Assembly: GCA_013812655.1 (NCBI GenBank)
Contig: JACCTC010000342.1
Coordinates: 1-63,823 of the forward strand
Length of the DNA stretch: 63,823 nt
DNA from: Deltaproteobacteria bacterium
Lineage (GTDB): Bacteria > Myxococcota_A > Polyangia > Haliangiales > Haliangiaceae
Direction: 5' to 3'
Part shown: positions 32,635 to 41,013 of the stretch, piece by piece
How the letters are laid out: every line of letters starts with the position of its first letter
Position numbering within the stretch: the stretch's first letter is position 1
Position numbers and translations under genes: made by a program
The notes under the pieces: generated by a model
What the model saw: the letters and a program-made list of their open reading frames with translations, nothing else
Database searches by the model: none
Told to the model about the DNA's origin: nothing

Positions 32635-35145
32635 ATGTCGCGAGATGCCAAGCCGAGCACTTCACCCCAAGCCGCCGCGCGGTCGAAAGCCGCCGTCGAG
32701 CTGGTGACCAAGGGCGACGCGTCGCTGGTGAGCGTCTCGGGCCTCGTCGACGAACGCTTCCTCGGCTTCGGCGACGTCGGCGGGATGAAGACGCTCGTCA
32801 TCAACGTGTCCGGAATGACCCGGATGACCTCGTTCGGCGTCCGCCAGTGGCTCAAGGCGATGGACGCACTGCCGAAGACGATCGCCGATCTCTACATGCT
32901 CGGCTGCCCGACGTTCTTCGTCGACCAGCTCAACATGGTTCTGAACTTCGGCGGCCAGAGCAAGATCCTCACGGTCGTCGCGCCCTATACCTGCCCGTCG
33001 TGTGGCGTCGAATCCGGCGAGACGATCGACGTGCTCGCCGAGCGCGCGAACCTCGCCAAGGGCGGGCTTCCCGAGAAGGAGTGCGCGAAGTGCGGCGGCA
33101 AGCTCGAGTTCGACGAGACGCCCGAGAGCTACTTCGCGTTCATCAGCAAGTATGCCGCGTCGAGCATCGCCCCCGCGGCCACTCAGCTGCTCGCGTCGCT
33201 GAACCTCTACACCTCGCTCGACAGCGCTGCCGAGAAGCCGCCAAAGATCATCAAGCTGGTTCATGGCTCGGTCACCTACTTCCGCATCAGCGGCGCGATC
33301 GGCTCGATGTTCCGCGCGCGGCCATTCCTGGTCGGCGCCGAGGGCGAGGTCGTCATCGATCTCGCCGAGGTCGAGCGCTTCGACACCGCCGGGCAGAAGG
33401 AATGGCGGCGGCTGCTCAAGAGCCTCGCCGGCCAGGTCACCGCGGTCACGCTGGTCGACATGAACGAGTCCGTGCTCGCCGGCGCCGGCGACACGCTGAC
33501 GCTCGCGCGAAACCTCGCCGTGGCCTCGGTGCTCGTCCCGTACACGTGCGTCGAGTGCGGCCGAACTTCCCGCGAGAGCGAGACCCTGCTGACCACGAAC
33601 TGGCCGCGCAACTTCGAGGATCGCGTCTGTACGACCTGCGGCGGCACCACGCAGAACAAGCTGCCAGCCGAGTCCCTGCTGCCGCTCCAGAAGGCGAGCA
33701 CGAGCACGCCGCCCGCGAGCGCCAAGCTGATCCGCCAGCGCGACGAGATCCTGTCGCGTGCGTTGACCGATGCAAACGTCGCCCAGGCCGGCGAGAGCGC
33801 GACCGCGAACATCGGCGCGGATGACACGATCCTCGGCAAGTACAAGATCGTTCGCCGGCTCTCCGAGGGCGGCATGGCCGAGGTCTTCCTCGCCAAGCAG
33901 GTCGGCATCGGTGGCTTCGAGAAGCCGGTCGCGCTCAAGCGCATCCAGCGCAAGCTGCTCGATAGCCGTCACCTCGCGATCGACATGTTCCTCAACGAGG
34001 CGAAGATCGCCGGCCGATTGACCCACCCGAACATCGTGCAGGTGCTCGACGTCGGCGAGGTCCAGGGCGCGCTCTACCTCGCGATGGAGTACGTCCACGG
34101 CAAGGATCTTCGCGACGTCATCAAGAAGCTCCAGCAGGGCCGCACCACGATGCCGCTCGGCGAGGCCTGCTACATCGTGAAGGAGGTCGCGCAGGCGCTC
34201 CATCACGCGTACTGGTCGATGGACATGGACGGCAAGCGGCTGTCCGTCGTCCACCGCGATGTCTCGCCGCAGAACATCATCATGGGCTACGAGGGCACCG
34301 TGAAGCTGCTCGACTTCGGCGTCGCGATGTCCGCGGTGACGGAGCACGCCGAGACGATGATCGTCGGCAAGTGGCTGTACATGTCGCCCGAGACCACGAC
34401 GAACGCGCAGATCGATCACCGATCGGATCTGTTCTCGCTCGGCGTGATCCTCTACTTGCTGTGCTCGGGCTTCATGCCGTTCACCGGCAAGGAGCCGAAG
34501 GACATCGTCAAGAAGATCCGCGCCGGCCAGTACAAGCCGCTCCAGGAGCTGGTGCCGGTTCCAGATCGCCTCGCCATCCTCGTCTCGCGCCTCCTCGCGC
34601 CGAACCCCGATGACCGCCCACAGCGCGGCCAGGAGGTCGTCGCCGAGCTGACCGATATCGCGCGCGCCTACGGCATGGAGAGCTCGGGCCCGAGCATCGC
34701 GAATCTGTTGGCGCAGCTGTTCCCCGACGAGATGGGCGTCGGCGACACCGAGATGTCGCGTGTCGAGGTCGTGAGGACGTCGGGGATGTTCGACAGCGCG
34801 CCGCATTCGGTATCGCCGATGCCGCGCTCGACCACCCAACAGAACCTCGCGGTCCCGCCACGAGCGACGACGCAGCGCTCCGCGGTGATTCCACCAGCCG
34901 GACCACGCACTCAGGAGCCGACGGCTCCGATGCCGAAGCCCGCGACCGGCCCGGTCAAGCGGGCCTCGGCGCCGATCCCGTCGACGACACCAATACCGCT
35001 GACGGCGCCACCCCCCCCCGTCGATCTCCCGGCGGTGCACATCAAGATCCCGCGCGGCGGGATCTCGGTCATGACCATCCTCATCACGACCGGCGTCATC
35101 GTCGTGATCGCGATCGTGATGTACATGCTCGTGCGTCCGAGCTGA
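32635..35145 (+). CDS. STAS/zinc-ribbon - Ser/Thr kinase, copy B
   Basis: 836 residues, a close paralogue of copy A along its whole length. STAS-like domain 1 (about 20-115), ribbon CPSC/CAKC (about 120-152), STAS-like domain 2 (about 205-300, RFDTAGQKEW), ribbon CVEC/CTTC (about 304-334), kinase (about 400-680) with GGMAEVF, ALKRI, HRDVSPQN near 538, LLDFGVAMS near 560. A longer Pro/Ser/Thr-rich linker (about 710-800) precedes the C-terminal TM segment. All catalytic residues are kept; the Ser of HRDVSPQN replaces the usual Lys, as in many myxobacterial kinases. Divergent from the copy A operon and convergent with the PDZ-bearing relative. The duplication suggests two inputs into a shared pathway. 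Confidence 0.9.
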   Translation: MSRDAKPSTSPQAAARSKAAVELVTKGDASLVSVSGLVDERFLGFGDVGGMKTLVINVSGMTRMTSFGVRQWLKAMDALPKTIADLYMLGCPTFFVDQLNMVLNFGGQSKILTVVAPYTCPSCGVESGETIDVLAERANLAKGGLPEKECAKCGGKLEFDETPESYFAFISKYAASSIAPAATQLLASLNLYTSLDSAAEKPPKIIKLVHGSVTYFRISGAIGSMFRARPFLVGAEGEVVIDLAEVERFDTAGQKEWRRLLKSLAGQVTAVTLVDMNESVLAGAGDTLTLARNLAVASVLVPYTCVECGRTSRESETLLTTNWPRNFEDRVCTTCGGTTQNKLPAESLLPLQKASTSTPPASAKLIRQRDEILSRALTDANVAQAGESATANIGADDTILGKYKIVRRLSEGGMAEVFLAKQVGIGGFEKPVALKRIQRKLLDSRHLAIDMFLNEAKIAGRLTHPNIVQVLDVGEVQGALYLAMEYVHGKDLRDVIKKLQQGRTTMPLGEACYIVKEVAQALHHAYWSMDMDGKRLSVVHRDVSPQNIIMGYEGTVKLLDFGVAMSAVTEHAETMIVGKWLYMSPETTTNAQIDHRSDLFSLGVILYLLCSGFMPFTGKEPKDIVKKIRAGQYKPLQELVPVPDRLAILVSRLLAPNPDDRPQRGQEVVAELTDIARAYGMESSGPSIANLLAQLFPDEMGVGDTEMSRVEVVRTSGMFDSAPHSVSPMPRSTTQQNLAVPPRATTQRSAVIPPAGPRTQEPTAPMPKPATGPVKRASAPIPSTTPIPLTAPPPPVDLPAVHIKIPRGGISVMTILITTGVIVVIAIVMYMLVRPS

Positions 35146-35187
35146 TAGCACGTCGCTTGGCGAGCCGGCCGAGGGTAGGAGACGCAG

Positions 35188-37305
35188 CTAGCGCTTGATC
35201 GGGACGATGGCCGCCGGTGCGTCACCGGCCTTCACCGTCAACGTCAGATCGCCGGTGCCCTTGAGCCCGTCTTCGAGGTGCCGTGCGAAGCCGGTCGCGT
35301 CGCTGACTGGCTGCTCGTTGACAGCAGTCACGAGCTGCTTCGGCGCGATGCCGGCGCGGGTGAGCTGCTTGCCGACCTTGGTGAGGACCGCGCCGCCGGC
35401 AAAGTCGGCGTGGTTCCACGCAAGCCCCGGGAACGCGGTCATCGCGACCGTCCCCATCGTCGATGTGGGCGTCGAGTAGCGGTCCACCAGCGCGCGTAAC
35501 GCGTCGAGGCTGACGTCGTAGCGGACGAACACGAGGACCTCGTTGCCCTTGCCCTTCTCGCCCGCGTACTCCTCCCAGTACCAGTCCGAGCGCTGGGTCG
35601 GCGCTGCCGCGCCCGCCGAGCGCTGGAGGATTTCGACGACCCGCTTGCGCGCCTTGTTGACGGTGTCGTTGGCGGCAGCGTATGTCGCGCTGGAGCGATC
35701 AATGTCAGCCGTCTGCAGCGCGGCCAGCGCCTTGGCGCGGACATCGCTATACCCGCCGAGCACGTTCTCGCGGAAGAATGGGTCGGAGATCTTGATGCCG
35801 ACCGCGCTCACGAGCTGCTCGAGGGCAGCGTCGTTCGCGTCAGTGACGGCCTCGTCGCGGGTGGGCCGGTACGACGACACGCCGACGCACATCAGCCGGT
35901 TGATCATGTCGTGGCAGTACGCCGACGACGGCACGTCCGACAGGATCCACTCGGGCCGGTTAATGGTCGGCCGCGGAGGTTCCGGCGTGACGGTGGGGTT
36001 GGTCGTGGTTGCGACGACAGGGGGGTTTGCGGTGCGCTCCCAGAGCACGATCCCGAGCATGACCAGGCCGGCGATGAGAAGGGCGCTGAGGCCGAGCGCG
36101 ATGTAGATGGCGCGCCCGCCGACCGCTGCCGTCGCCTTCACCGGCTTCTTGGTCGCGGTGAGGAGGTTCTCGAGCTTGTCCGACGGTTCGGTGCGCGCCT
36201 TGACGAGGAACGCGTCGAGCGCGGGATCGCGATCGCGCGCCGGCAGCGAGCGCAGACACGACACCTGGCTCGGCGACAGCGTGGCAATCAGCTTCGAGCT
36301 GCAGGTCGGGCAGCGAGCCGGCGGTGCGACACCACCGACGAGCTGCTCGAGATTCGTAGCGACATCGACGAGCTGGGCCGAGGTCGTATCGCAACGCGAG
36401 CAGTCATAGGCGATCGCGAACGTTCGGATCTTGAGCTTGTCGTGCAGATCTTCGGGGAGCACCGCGTGCTCGAGGAAGCCGATCGGACAGTTGATCAGCT
36501 GCAGCCCGGTCACCGTCGCCAGCGCGCCCTTGACGTAAGCACGCCATGGCGCGATCTGCACTGGATCGAAGATGGCACCCTCGAGGTCGACGATCGTCGT
36601 GCCCGCCGAAGCGTCGACGACGAGCTCCGGCCGCAGCAGCGCGAGGCTGCCCGAGAGCCGCAGATACGTGTACTTGTCCTTGACAGCGCGGAATGCGCGG
36701 AACCGCGTGAGGTCGGGCGCGATCTCGTACTTGAGCTCGCTGCGCAGGTATTTGAGGACCTCGTCGTCGATGTCGAACGCGGGCCGCTCGCAGGTGGACT
36801 CGAAGAACGACGCCGGATAGTCCCCGGGCCGAGCCCGGCCGCCGCACGTGGCGCACTCCTGATGGCTGCCCAGAAGATCGCGAATCTCCTCGCGGTCGCG
36901 CGGCACGATGAACAGGGTCTCGCGCTCCTCACCGCAACTACCGCAGAGATACGAGACGTAGAAGCTGACCAGCTTGGCATGCCCCAGCAGGCCGGTGACC
37001 ATCGTGATCTGGCTCACCGCATAGCTCGAGCACTCGACGAGATAGAGGTCGGTGTTCGCGTTGATTCGCAGGAAGTCCATCCACTCGGACATGCCCCACG
37101 ATGCGAAGCGGCGGACGCCGCGCATCGAGACGACGAGCTTCTTGGTCTTGATGCCCTCGGCGACCTTGCGACCCTCGAAGTCCTCGTTGATCGTGCCCTC
37201 CATCGAGAGGAGGGTGATGCCGCCGTTCGTAGCTTTTTGGAGACCGAAGTTGTTCTGGGGGGCGCGCGGAGCCTTGGGCGTGGAGGGGGTGGGAGCCGTG
37301 GACAT
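35188..37305 (-). CDS. STAS-like/zinc-ribbon membrane protein with LPP20-like and PDZ-like domains
   Basis: 705 residues from the ATG at 37305, chosen because AAGGA lies about ten bases upstream; an in-frame upstream ATG at 37497 adds a basic, unstructured leader. The front end repeats the kinase proteins' design: STAS-like LVVSMRGVRRFASWGMSEWM, ribbon CGSC/CATC, second STAS-like TTIVDLEGAIFDPVQIAPW, ribbon CSRC/CPTC. Instead of a kinase there is a TM segment (about 408-430), then an exported part with an LPP20/FlgT-like domain (SAYCHDMINRLMCVGV) and a C-terminal PDZ-like domain (GIAPKQLVTAVNEQPVSDA). It is thus a candidate envelope sensor presenting STAS surfaces to the cytosol. Confidence 0.82.
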   Translation of the reverse strand: MSTAPTPSTPKAPRAPQNNFGLQKATNGGITLLSMEGTINEDFEGRKVAEGIKTKKLVVSMRGVRRFASWGMSEWMDFLRINANTDLYLVECSSYAVSQITMVTGLLGHAKLVSFYVSYLCGSCGEERETLFIVPRDREEIRDLLGSHQECATCGGRARPGDYPASFFESTCERPAFDIDDEVLKYLRSELKYEIAPDLTRFRAFRAVKDKYTYLRLSGSLALLRPELVVDASAGTTIVDLEGAIFDPVQIAPWRAYVKGALATVTGLQLINCPIGFLEHAVLPEDLHDKLKIRTFAIAYDCSRCDTTSAQLVDVATNLEQLVGGVAPPARCPTCSSKLIATLSPSQVSCLRSLPARDRDPALDAFLVKARTEPSDKLENLLTATKKPVKATAAVGGRAIYIALGLSALLIAGLVMLGIVLWERTANPPVVATTTNPTVTPEPPRPTINRPEWILSDVPSSAYCHDMINRLMCVGVSSYRPTRDEAVTDANDAALEQLVSAVGIKISDPFFRENVLGGYSDVRAKALAALQTADIDRSSATYAAANDTVNKARKRVVEILQRSAGAAAPTQRSDWYWEEYAGEKGKGNEVLVFVRYDVSLDALRALVDRYSTPTSTMGTVAMTAFPGLAWNHADFAGGAVLTKVGKQLTRAGIAPKQLVTAVNEQPVSDATGFARHLEDGLKGTGDLTLTVKAGDAPAAIVPIKR

Positions 37306-37493
37306 CGATCGGTCGTCCTTTGGGAGCTTCAGTGGAGGCGTCCGGCGACGAGCCCGACAGCGACCCATTCTAGCACGTAGCGCGCGCCCAATCGCGGCGA
37401 GGTCTCCGCGATCGCAGACGACAGCCAAGGATCGCGTCGTCAAGGGATTCAAGCAGCTCGTCTCTGAGACGAATGCCGAGATCCGCTCGATGT

Positions 37494-38492
37494 TCACGGT
37501 AACGGAGGCAGCGTCGCGCTTCCCTTGAACAACAACACGCCGTCGAGGGTGAGCGCGCGATCGAACTCACCACCGACCACGAACAGGTTGCCGTCGTCGT
37601 CCGCCCACGCGGCATGTAGTGGCTTGGTGGTCAGCAGATGTCGGTCGGGAACCCAGCCGGTATCGGTCCGGCGGACCACGCCGCCCGACATGCCGACGAC
37701 GTACGAGTCATCGCCGGTCGGCGTCATGCCGCGCCAGATCGGGCCCTCCGCCGGCACGAGCATCCAGCCCTGCCCCGCGTTCTCGTGGATGACGCCCGTC
37801 GACAGGTTCGTCCCGACCGCCACACACCGCTCGGTGCCGCAGCCCATGGAGAACAGCGACTCCTCGACCGTCCCGACCTGCTCCTTCGTCAACGTGTTGC
37901 CATCCCAGTGCAAGATCAGCCCGCGCGAGCACGACATCCAGACGTCGTTCGCGGCGCGTCCGGTGACCTTCCAGACCGTGCCCTGCGCGAGCTCGGTCGG
38001 GACTCCGTCGACGCTCTCGAAGGCGGTGCCGCGATAACGCCAGACGAACGCGTTGCTCGATGTCTGACCGCCGACGGCCCAGACGTCGTCGGACGAGCTG
38101 CCCCACAGCCCGAACACGATGTCGGTCGAGGGCGTCTGCAGCTTCGTGAACACGCCGTCGCGATAGCGCAGGATCGTGCCCTTCGATCCGCCGAGGAACA
38201 CGGTGCCGTCGGCGAACCCGAAGACCTGCCAGAGATCGACGTCGACCTCGTTCGTCTCGAGCTTCGACCATGCCGTGCCGTCGTAGTGAAAGACGGTCGG
38301 TCCGAGTCCGACACCTTCACGTCCGCCGACGACCCACACGTTGTCGAGGCTCGGCGCCCAGGTCGCGAGCAATGAGGATGGTAGTCGCTCGCCGAGCAGC
38401 TGCCACTTCGCCGCTGGCGGGCTGGTCCCGTCATCTCCGCAAGCCGTCATGAACAACAACGTCGCGATCAGCAATGCATGCATGGCTCGCAC
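37494..38492 (-). CDS. Beta-propeller lipoprotein
   Basis: 332 residues (start 38492, or 38483 for MHALLIATLL). Signal with lipobox MTAC, then repeated strands of the type SSSDDVWAVGG and AANDVWMSCSRG alternating with TILRYRDGVF and VFHYDGTAWSKL, about six blades. This is the common myxobacterial outer-membrane/periplasmic propeller family with DVW/VGG repeats. Role unknown. It is separated by 188 bases from the STAS-PDZ gene on the same strand; nothing is recognised in that gap. Confidence 0.78.
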   Translation of the reverse strand: MRAMHALLIATLLFMTACGDDGTSPPAAKWQLLGERLPSSLLATWAPSLDNVWVVGGREGVGLGPTVFHYDGTAWSKLETNEVDVDLWQVFGFADGTVFLGGSKGTILRYRDGVFTKLQTPSTDIVFGLWGSSSDDVWAVGGQTSSNAFVWRYRGTAFESVDGVPTELAQGTVWKVTGRAANDVWMSCSRGLILHWDGNTLTKEQVGTVEESLFSMGCGTERCVAVGTNLSTGVIHENAGQGWMLVPAEGPIWRGMTPTGDDSYVVGMSGGVVRRTDTGWVPDRHLLTTKPLHAAWADDDGNLFVVGGEFDRALTLDGVLLFKGSATLPPLP

Positions 38493-38573
38493 AGCATAAC
38501 GCTACTGCTGCGCGTCACGTCGGATAAGTTGAAAGCTCGTGGAGCTCGGTGCTCGTGACTGTCCTCACGATGC

Positions 38574-39602
38574 TCAGGGCGCCGGTACCAAGGTGCCGCG
38601 CGCGAGCTCGCCGGCGTACTCGATCGTCGTGAACAGCAGCTGACCGGCGATCTCCCGGCGTGCACGCACCGCGGCGACCACCTCGGCGATCCGGCTCGCG
38701 AACTCGGTCGCAGTCTCCTGGTGAAATCCCAGGACGACGAACACGTCGCGGGTCGGCTCCTTCCGCAATCGGGCGTGTGCCGCGTCGAACACCGCGACCA
38801 TCTCGACGGCGGTCGCGTCGTCGGCGAACGCGGCGATCGGGATCTCGACGAGCGGACGACCGGGACCCGGCACGAGGAACGGCTGGCTCGTCACGTCGAT
38901 CTTCGGCCAGATCTCGGCGACCCGCCTCGCCAGGACCTCGTCCGTGCTCAGATCGAGCTGGCGGTGGTCGGTCGCCGATGAATCGACGCGATAGCCCTCG
39001 TCGCGAATCGCCTGCAGCATTTTCGGGGTGCCGAGGTAGCCACCGGCACGGAATGACTTCGAGACCGTGCCGGCTGCCTCGAGCAGCTTTCGGCTGGTGC
39101 GCAGGAGCGCGCGGAGGTCGGCGACGCTGTAGGCATCGACGTCGACATCGAATCCGACGTCACCGTCGGGGAACTCGAGGAGCTTGTCGGTGCCCGTCAA
39201 GAACGATGGGGCCAGCTTCGGTTCGATCTCGCTCGCCTTCGCGAGCGAGCGCCAGGCATGGAGGTGGACGGCGAGCTCGTCGCCTGGGCGTACGGCCTGT
39301 CGGATCGCCGCGCTCGCGGTGGCGTCAGGGGGCTGCTTCGTGAAGTACGCAGCCGAGACGAAGTGGGTGATCGGTGTCGGGCCGAGCGTGTCGCGGAGGG
39401 CGTCGAGCGCGTCGAGCGCGTCATCGTCGAGGACTGCACCCTCCCAGTCGATCGTGACGGCGACGATGATCCGGCCCTTGGCCGCAGCGGGCTTCGAGTC
39501 CGAGGACGAGCACGCCATGACGAGCAGTCCGGCCGTGAGCCAGCCGAGTAGACGGCCGATGGCCGTGGCGTTGATCGCCCAGATACGGTGGCGTTGCGTC
39601 AT
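38574..39602 (-). CDS. Polysaccharide deacetylase-like lipoprotein
   Basis: 342 residues. Signal with lipobox LVMAC, then a deacetylase-like (NodB) barrel: TIDWEGA where TFDDG is usual, AVHLHAW (metal His motif, HxxxH/H altered), SKSFRAGGYLGTP (the R/G motif 3), and VLGFHQET near the C-terminus. The catalytic Asp pair is partly replaced (DWE instead of DDG), as in several divergent families, so activity on a sugar polymer is probable but not certain. Located on the cell surface or in the periplasm. Divergent from the DUF1501 operon. Confidence 0.72.
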   Translation of the reverse strand: MTQRHRIWAINATAIGRLLGWLTAGLLVMACSSSDSKPAAAKGRIIVAVTIDWEGAVLDDDALDALDALRDTLGPTPITHFVSAAYFTKQPPDATASAAIRQAVRPGDELAVHLHAWRSLAKASEIEPKLAPSFLTGTDKLLEFPDGDVGFDVDVDAYSVADLRALLRTSRKLLEAAGTVSKSFRAGGYLGTPKMLQAIRDEGYRVDSSATDHRQLDLSTDEVLARRVAEIWPKIDVTSQPFLVPGPGRPLVEIPIAAFADDATAVEMVAVFDAAHARLRKEPTRDVFVVLGFHQETATEFASRIAEVVAAVRARREIAGQLLFTTIEYAGELARGTLVPAP

Positions 39603-39738
39603 CTATTCAGTTTACGTCGTAGTCGGCCGGGCGAGAGTTTTTCTCAACGCCACAACACGTAACGGGTTTGGCTGGAGTCGGCTGCGATTTGCGCCGAGCC
39701 GAGCGCCGCAGCACTCGTGTTACCGTGGTCCTGCAGAA

Positions 39739-41013
39739 ATGTCTACGCGACGCGATTTCGTGAAGCTGGCGCTGGGGTCCGGTGTCGCGATCGCAGCCGC
39801 GTCACTCGGATGCGGCGGCAAGCGCCAGCACACCACGACGGCGCACCCGCGTTACTGGGTGCAGATCCTGCTGTCGGGCGGCCACGACACGCTCTACACG
39901 ACGGATCCGAAGTCCACGCCGGAGGTCGACAGCATGGTGTCGCTGCCGAGCGATCCGCGGGTCGTGACGACCGGCGCCGGCACCGGCGAGATCCGGCTCG
40001 GCCCGCACTTCGCGCCGCTCGCGCGCTGGGGCTCCGAGCTCACGGTGCTGAATGGCGTGCAGGTGCGGACGGTGAACCACGACACCGGGCACAAGCAGTT
40101 CACTCACCTGAAGACGAACATCGTCGACGGCATGCCAACCGCGCTCGACCTGATCGCCACGCACCGTACAGGCCAGCCACTCGGGGTCGCGTACCTGAAC
40201 CTGTCGTCGCGGATCATGCACTCGCCCGCGTACTTCGGAACGGCCGATGCGTTCTACTTCGGCAAGGGCGACATCTTCGAGCAGGTCGCCCGGTCGAGCC
40301 CCGACGAGCTCGCCGCCCTCGCGAAGGCGCTGCGCCGGCAGGCGAGCGATCTCTCGCGCAGCAGCCCGGGCTGGCGCGAGGCCGAGCAGTCCGCGCGTTA
40401 CCTCGGCGAGGTCGCCGACTTCTTCGAGCAGGTCGCCGTCGTGCCACGCATGGAGATAGCCGAGTCATCCGCGGACTACGTCGCACAGACAATGTCGGAG
40501 AGTTTCGATCGCGCGCTCTGGCTGCTCGAGCACGACCTCTGCTGTGGTGTCGTCGTCGATCTCGGGTTGCTCGGCTGGGACAGCCACGTCCGCAACGAGA
40601 CCAAGCAGGCCGAGATGAACGGCCACTTCGTGCAGTTCTTCGACGACTACATGGCGGCGCTGCGCGCGCGCAAGAATCGCCATGGTGTGCTCGCCGATCG
40701 CACCGTGACGATCGTCGGCTCCGAGCTCGGTCGGTTTCCGCACCAGAACGACATGCTCGGCAAGGATCACCTGCCGCAAACGTCGTTTTTGATGGCCGGT
40801 CCCGGCATCCGGCCCGGCAAGTCGTTCGGCAAGACCGGGCGGCGGATGGAAGGGCTGCCGATCTCGTACAAGACCGGTGAGGCCGGCGCCGCCGGGCGCG
40901 TGCCGTTCCTCGACGATCTCGGCGCCACGATGCTCCACCTCGGCGGGCTCGATCCCGAGCGCTACGGGTACAGCGGCCGGATCTGCGACTTCTTGCTCCA
41001 CGGGACGTCGTGA
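39739..41013 (+). CDS. DUF1501 family Tat-exported protein
   Basis: 424 residues from MSTRRDFVKLALGSGVAIAAA; the RRDF and hydrophobic stretch look like a Tat signal ending at a Cys (GCGG). DUF1501 proteins are sulfatase/alkaline-phosphatase-fold relatives. Here are ILLSGGHDTLYTTD, VNHDTGHKQFTH, LLGWDSH, TIVGSELGRFP and DHLPQTSFLMAGPGI. They are usually encoded beside DUF1549/1588-type haem proteins, as here (4-base GTGA overlap with the next gene), and are thought to work with them in the envelope. An upstream in-frame ATG (39184) would lie inside the divergent gene and is rejected. Confidence 0.88.
   Translation: MSTRRDFVKLALGSGVAIAAASLGCGGKRQHTTTAHPRYWVQILLSGGHDTLYTTDPKSTPEVDSMVSLPSDPRVVTTGAGTGEIRLGPHFAPLARWGSELTVLNGVQVRTVNHDTGHKQFTHLKTNIVDGMPTALDLIATHRTGQPLGVAYLNLSSRIMHSPAYFGTADAFYFGKGDIFEQVARSSPDELAALAKALRRQASDLSRSSPGWREAEQSARYLGEVADFFEQVAVVPRMEIAESSADYVAQTMSESFDRALWLLEHDLCCGVVVDLGLLGWDSHVRNETKQAEMNGHFVQFFDDYMAALRARKNRHGVLADRTVTIVGSELGRFPHQNDMLGKDHLPQTSFLMAGPGIRPGKSFGKTGRRMEGLPISYKTGEAGAAGRVPFLDDLGATMLHLGGLDPERYGYSGRICDFLLHGTS

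Noticed and set aside
32662..35151. 829-codon antisense frame over STAS-kinase B
   Set aside because: Highly charged and repetitive, with no domain; a GC-codon shadow of the real gene, as are the 826-codon frame at 29642-32122 and the 790-codon frame at 4729-7101.
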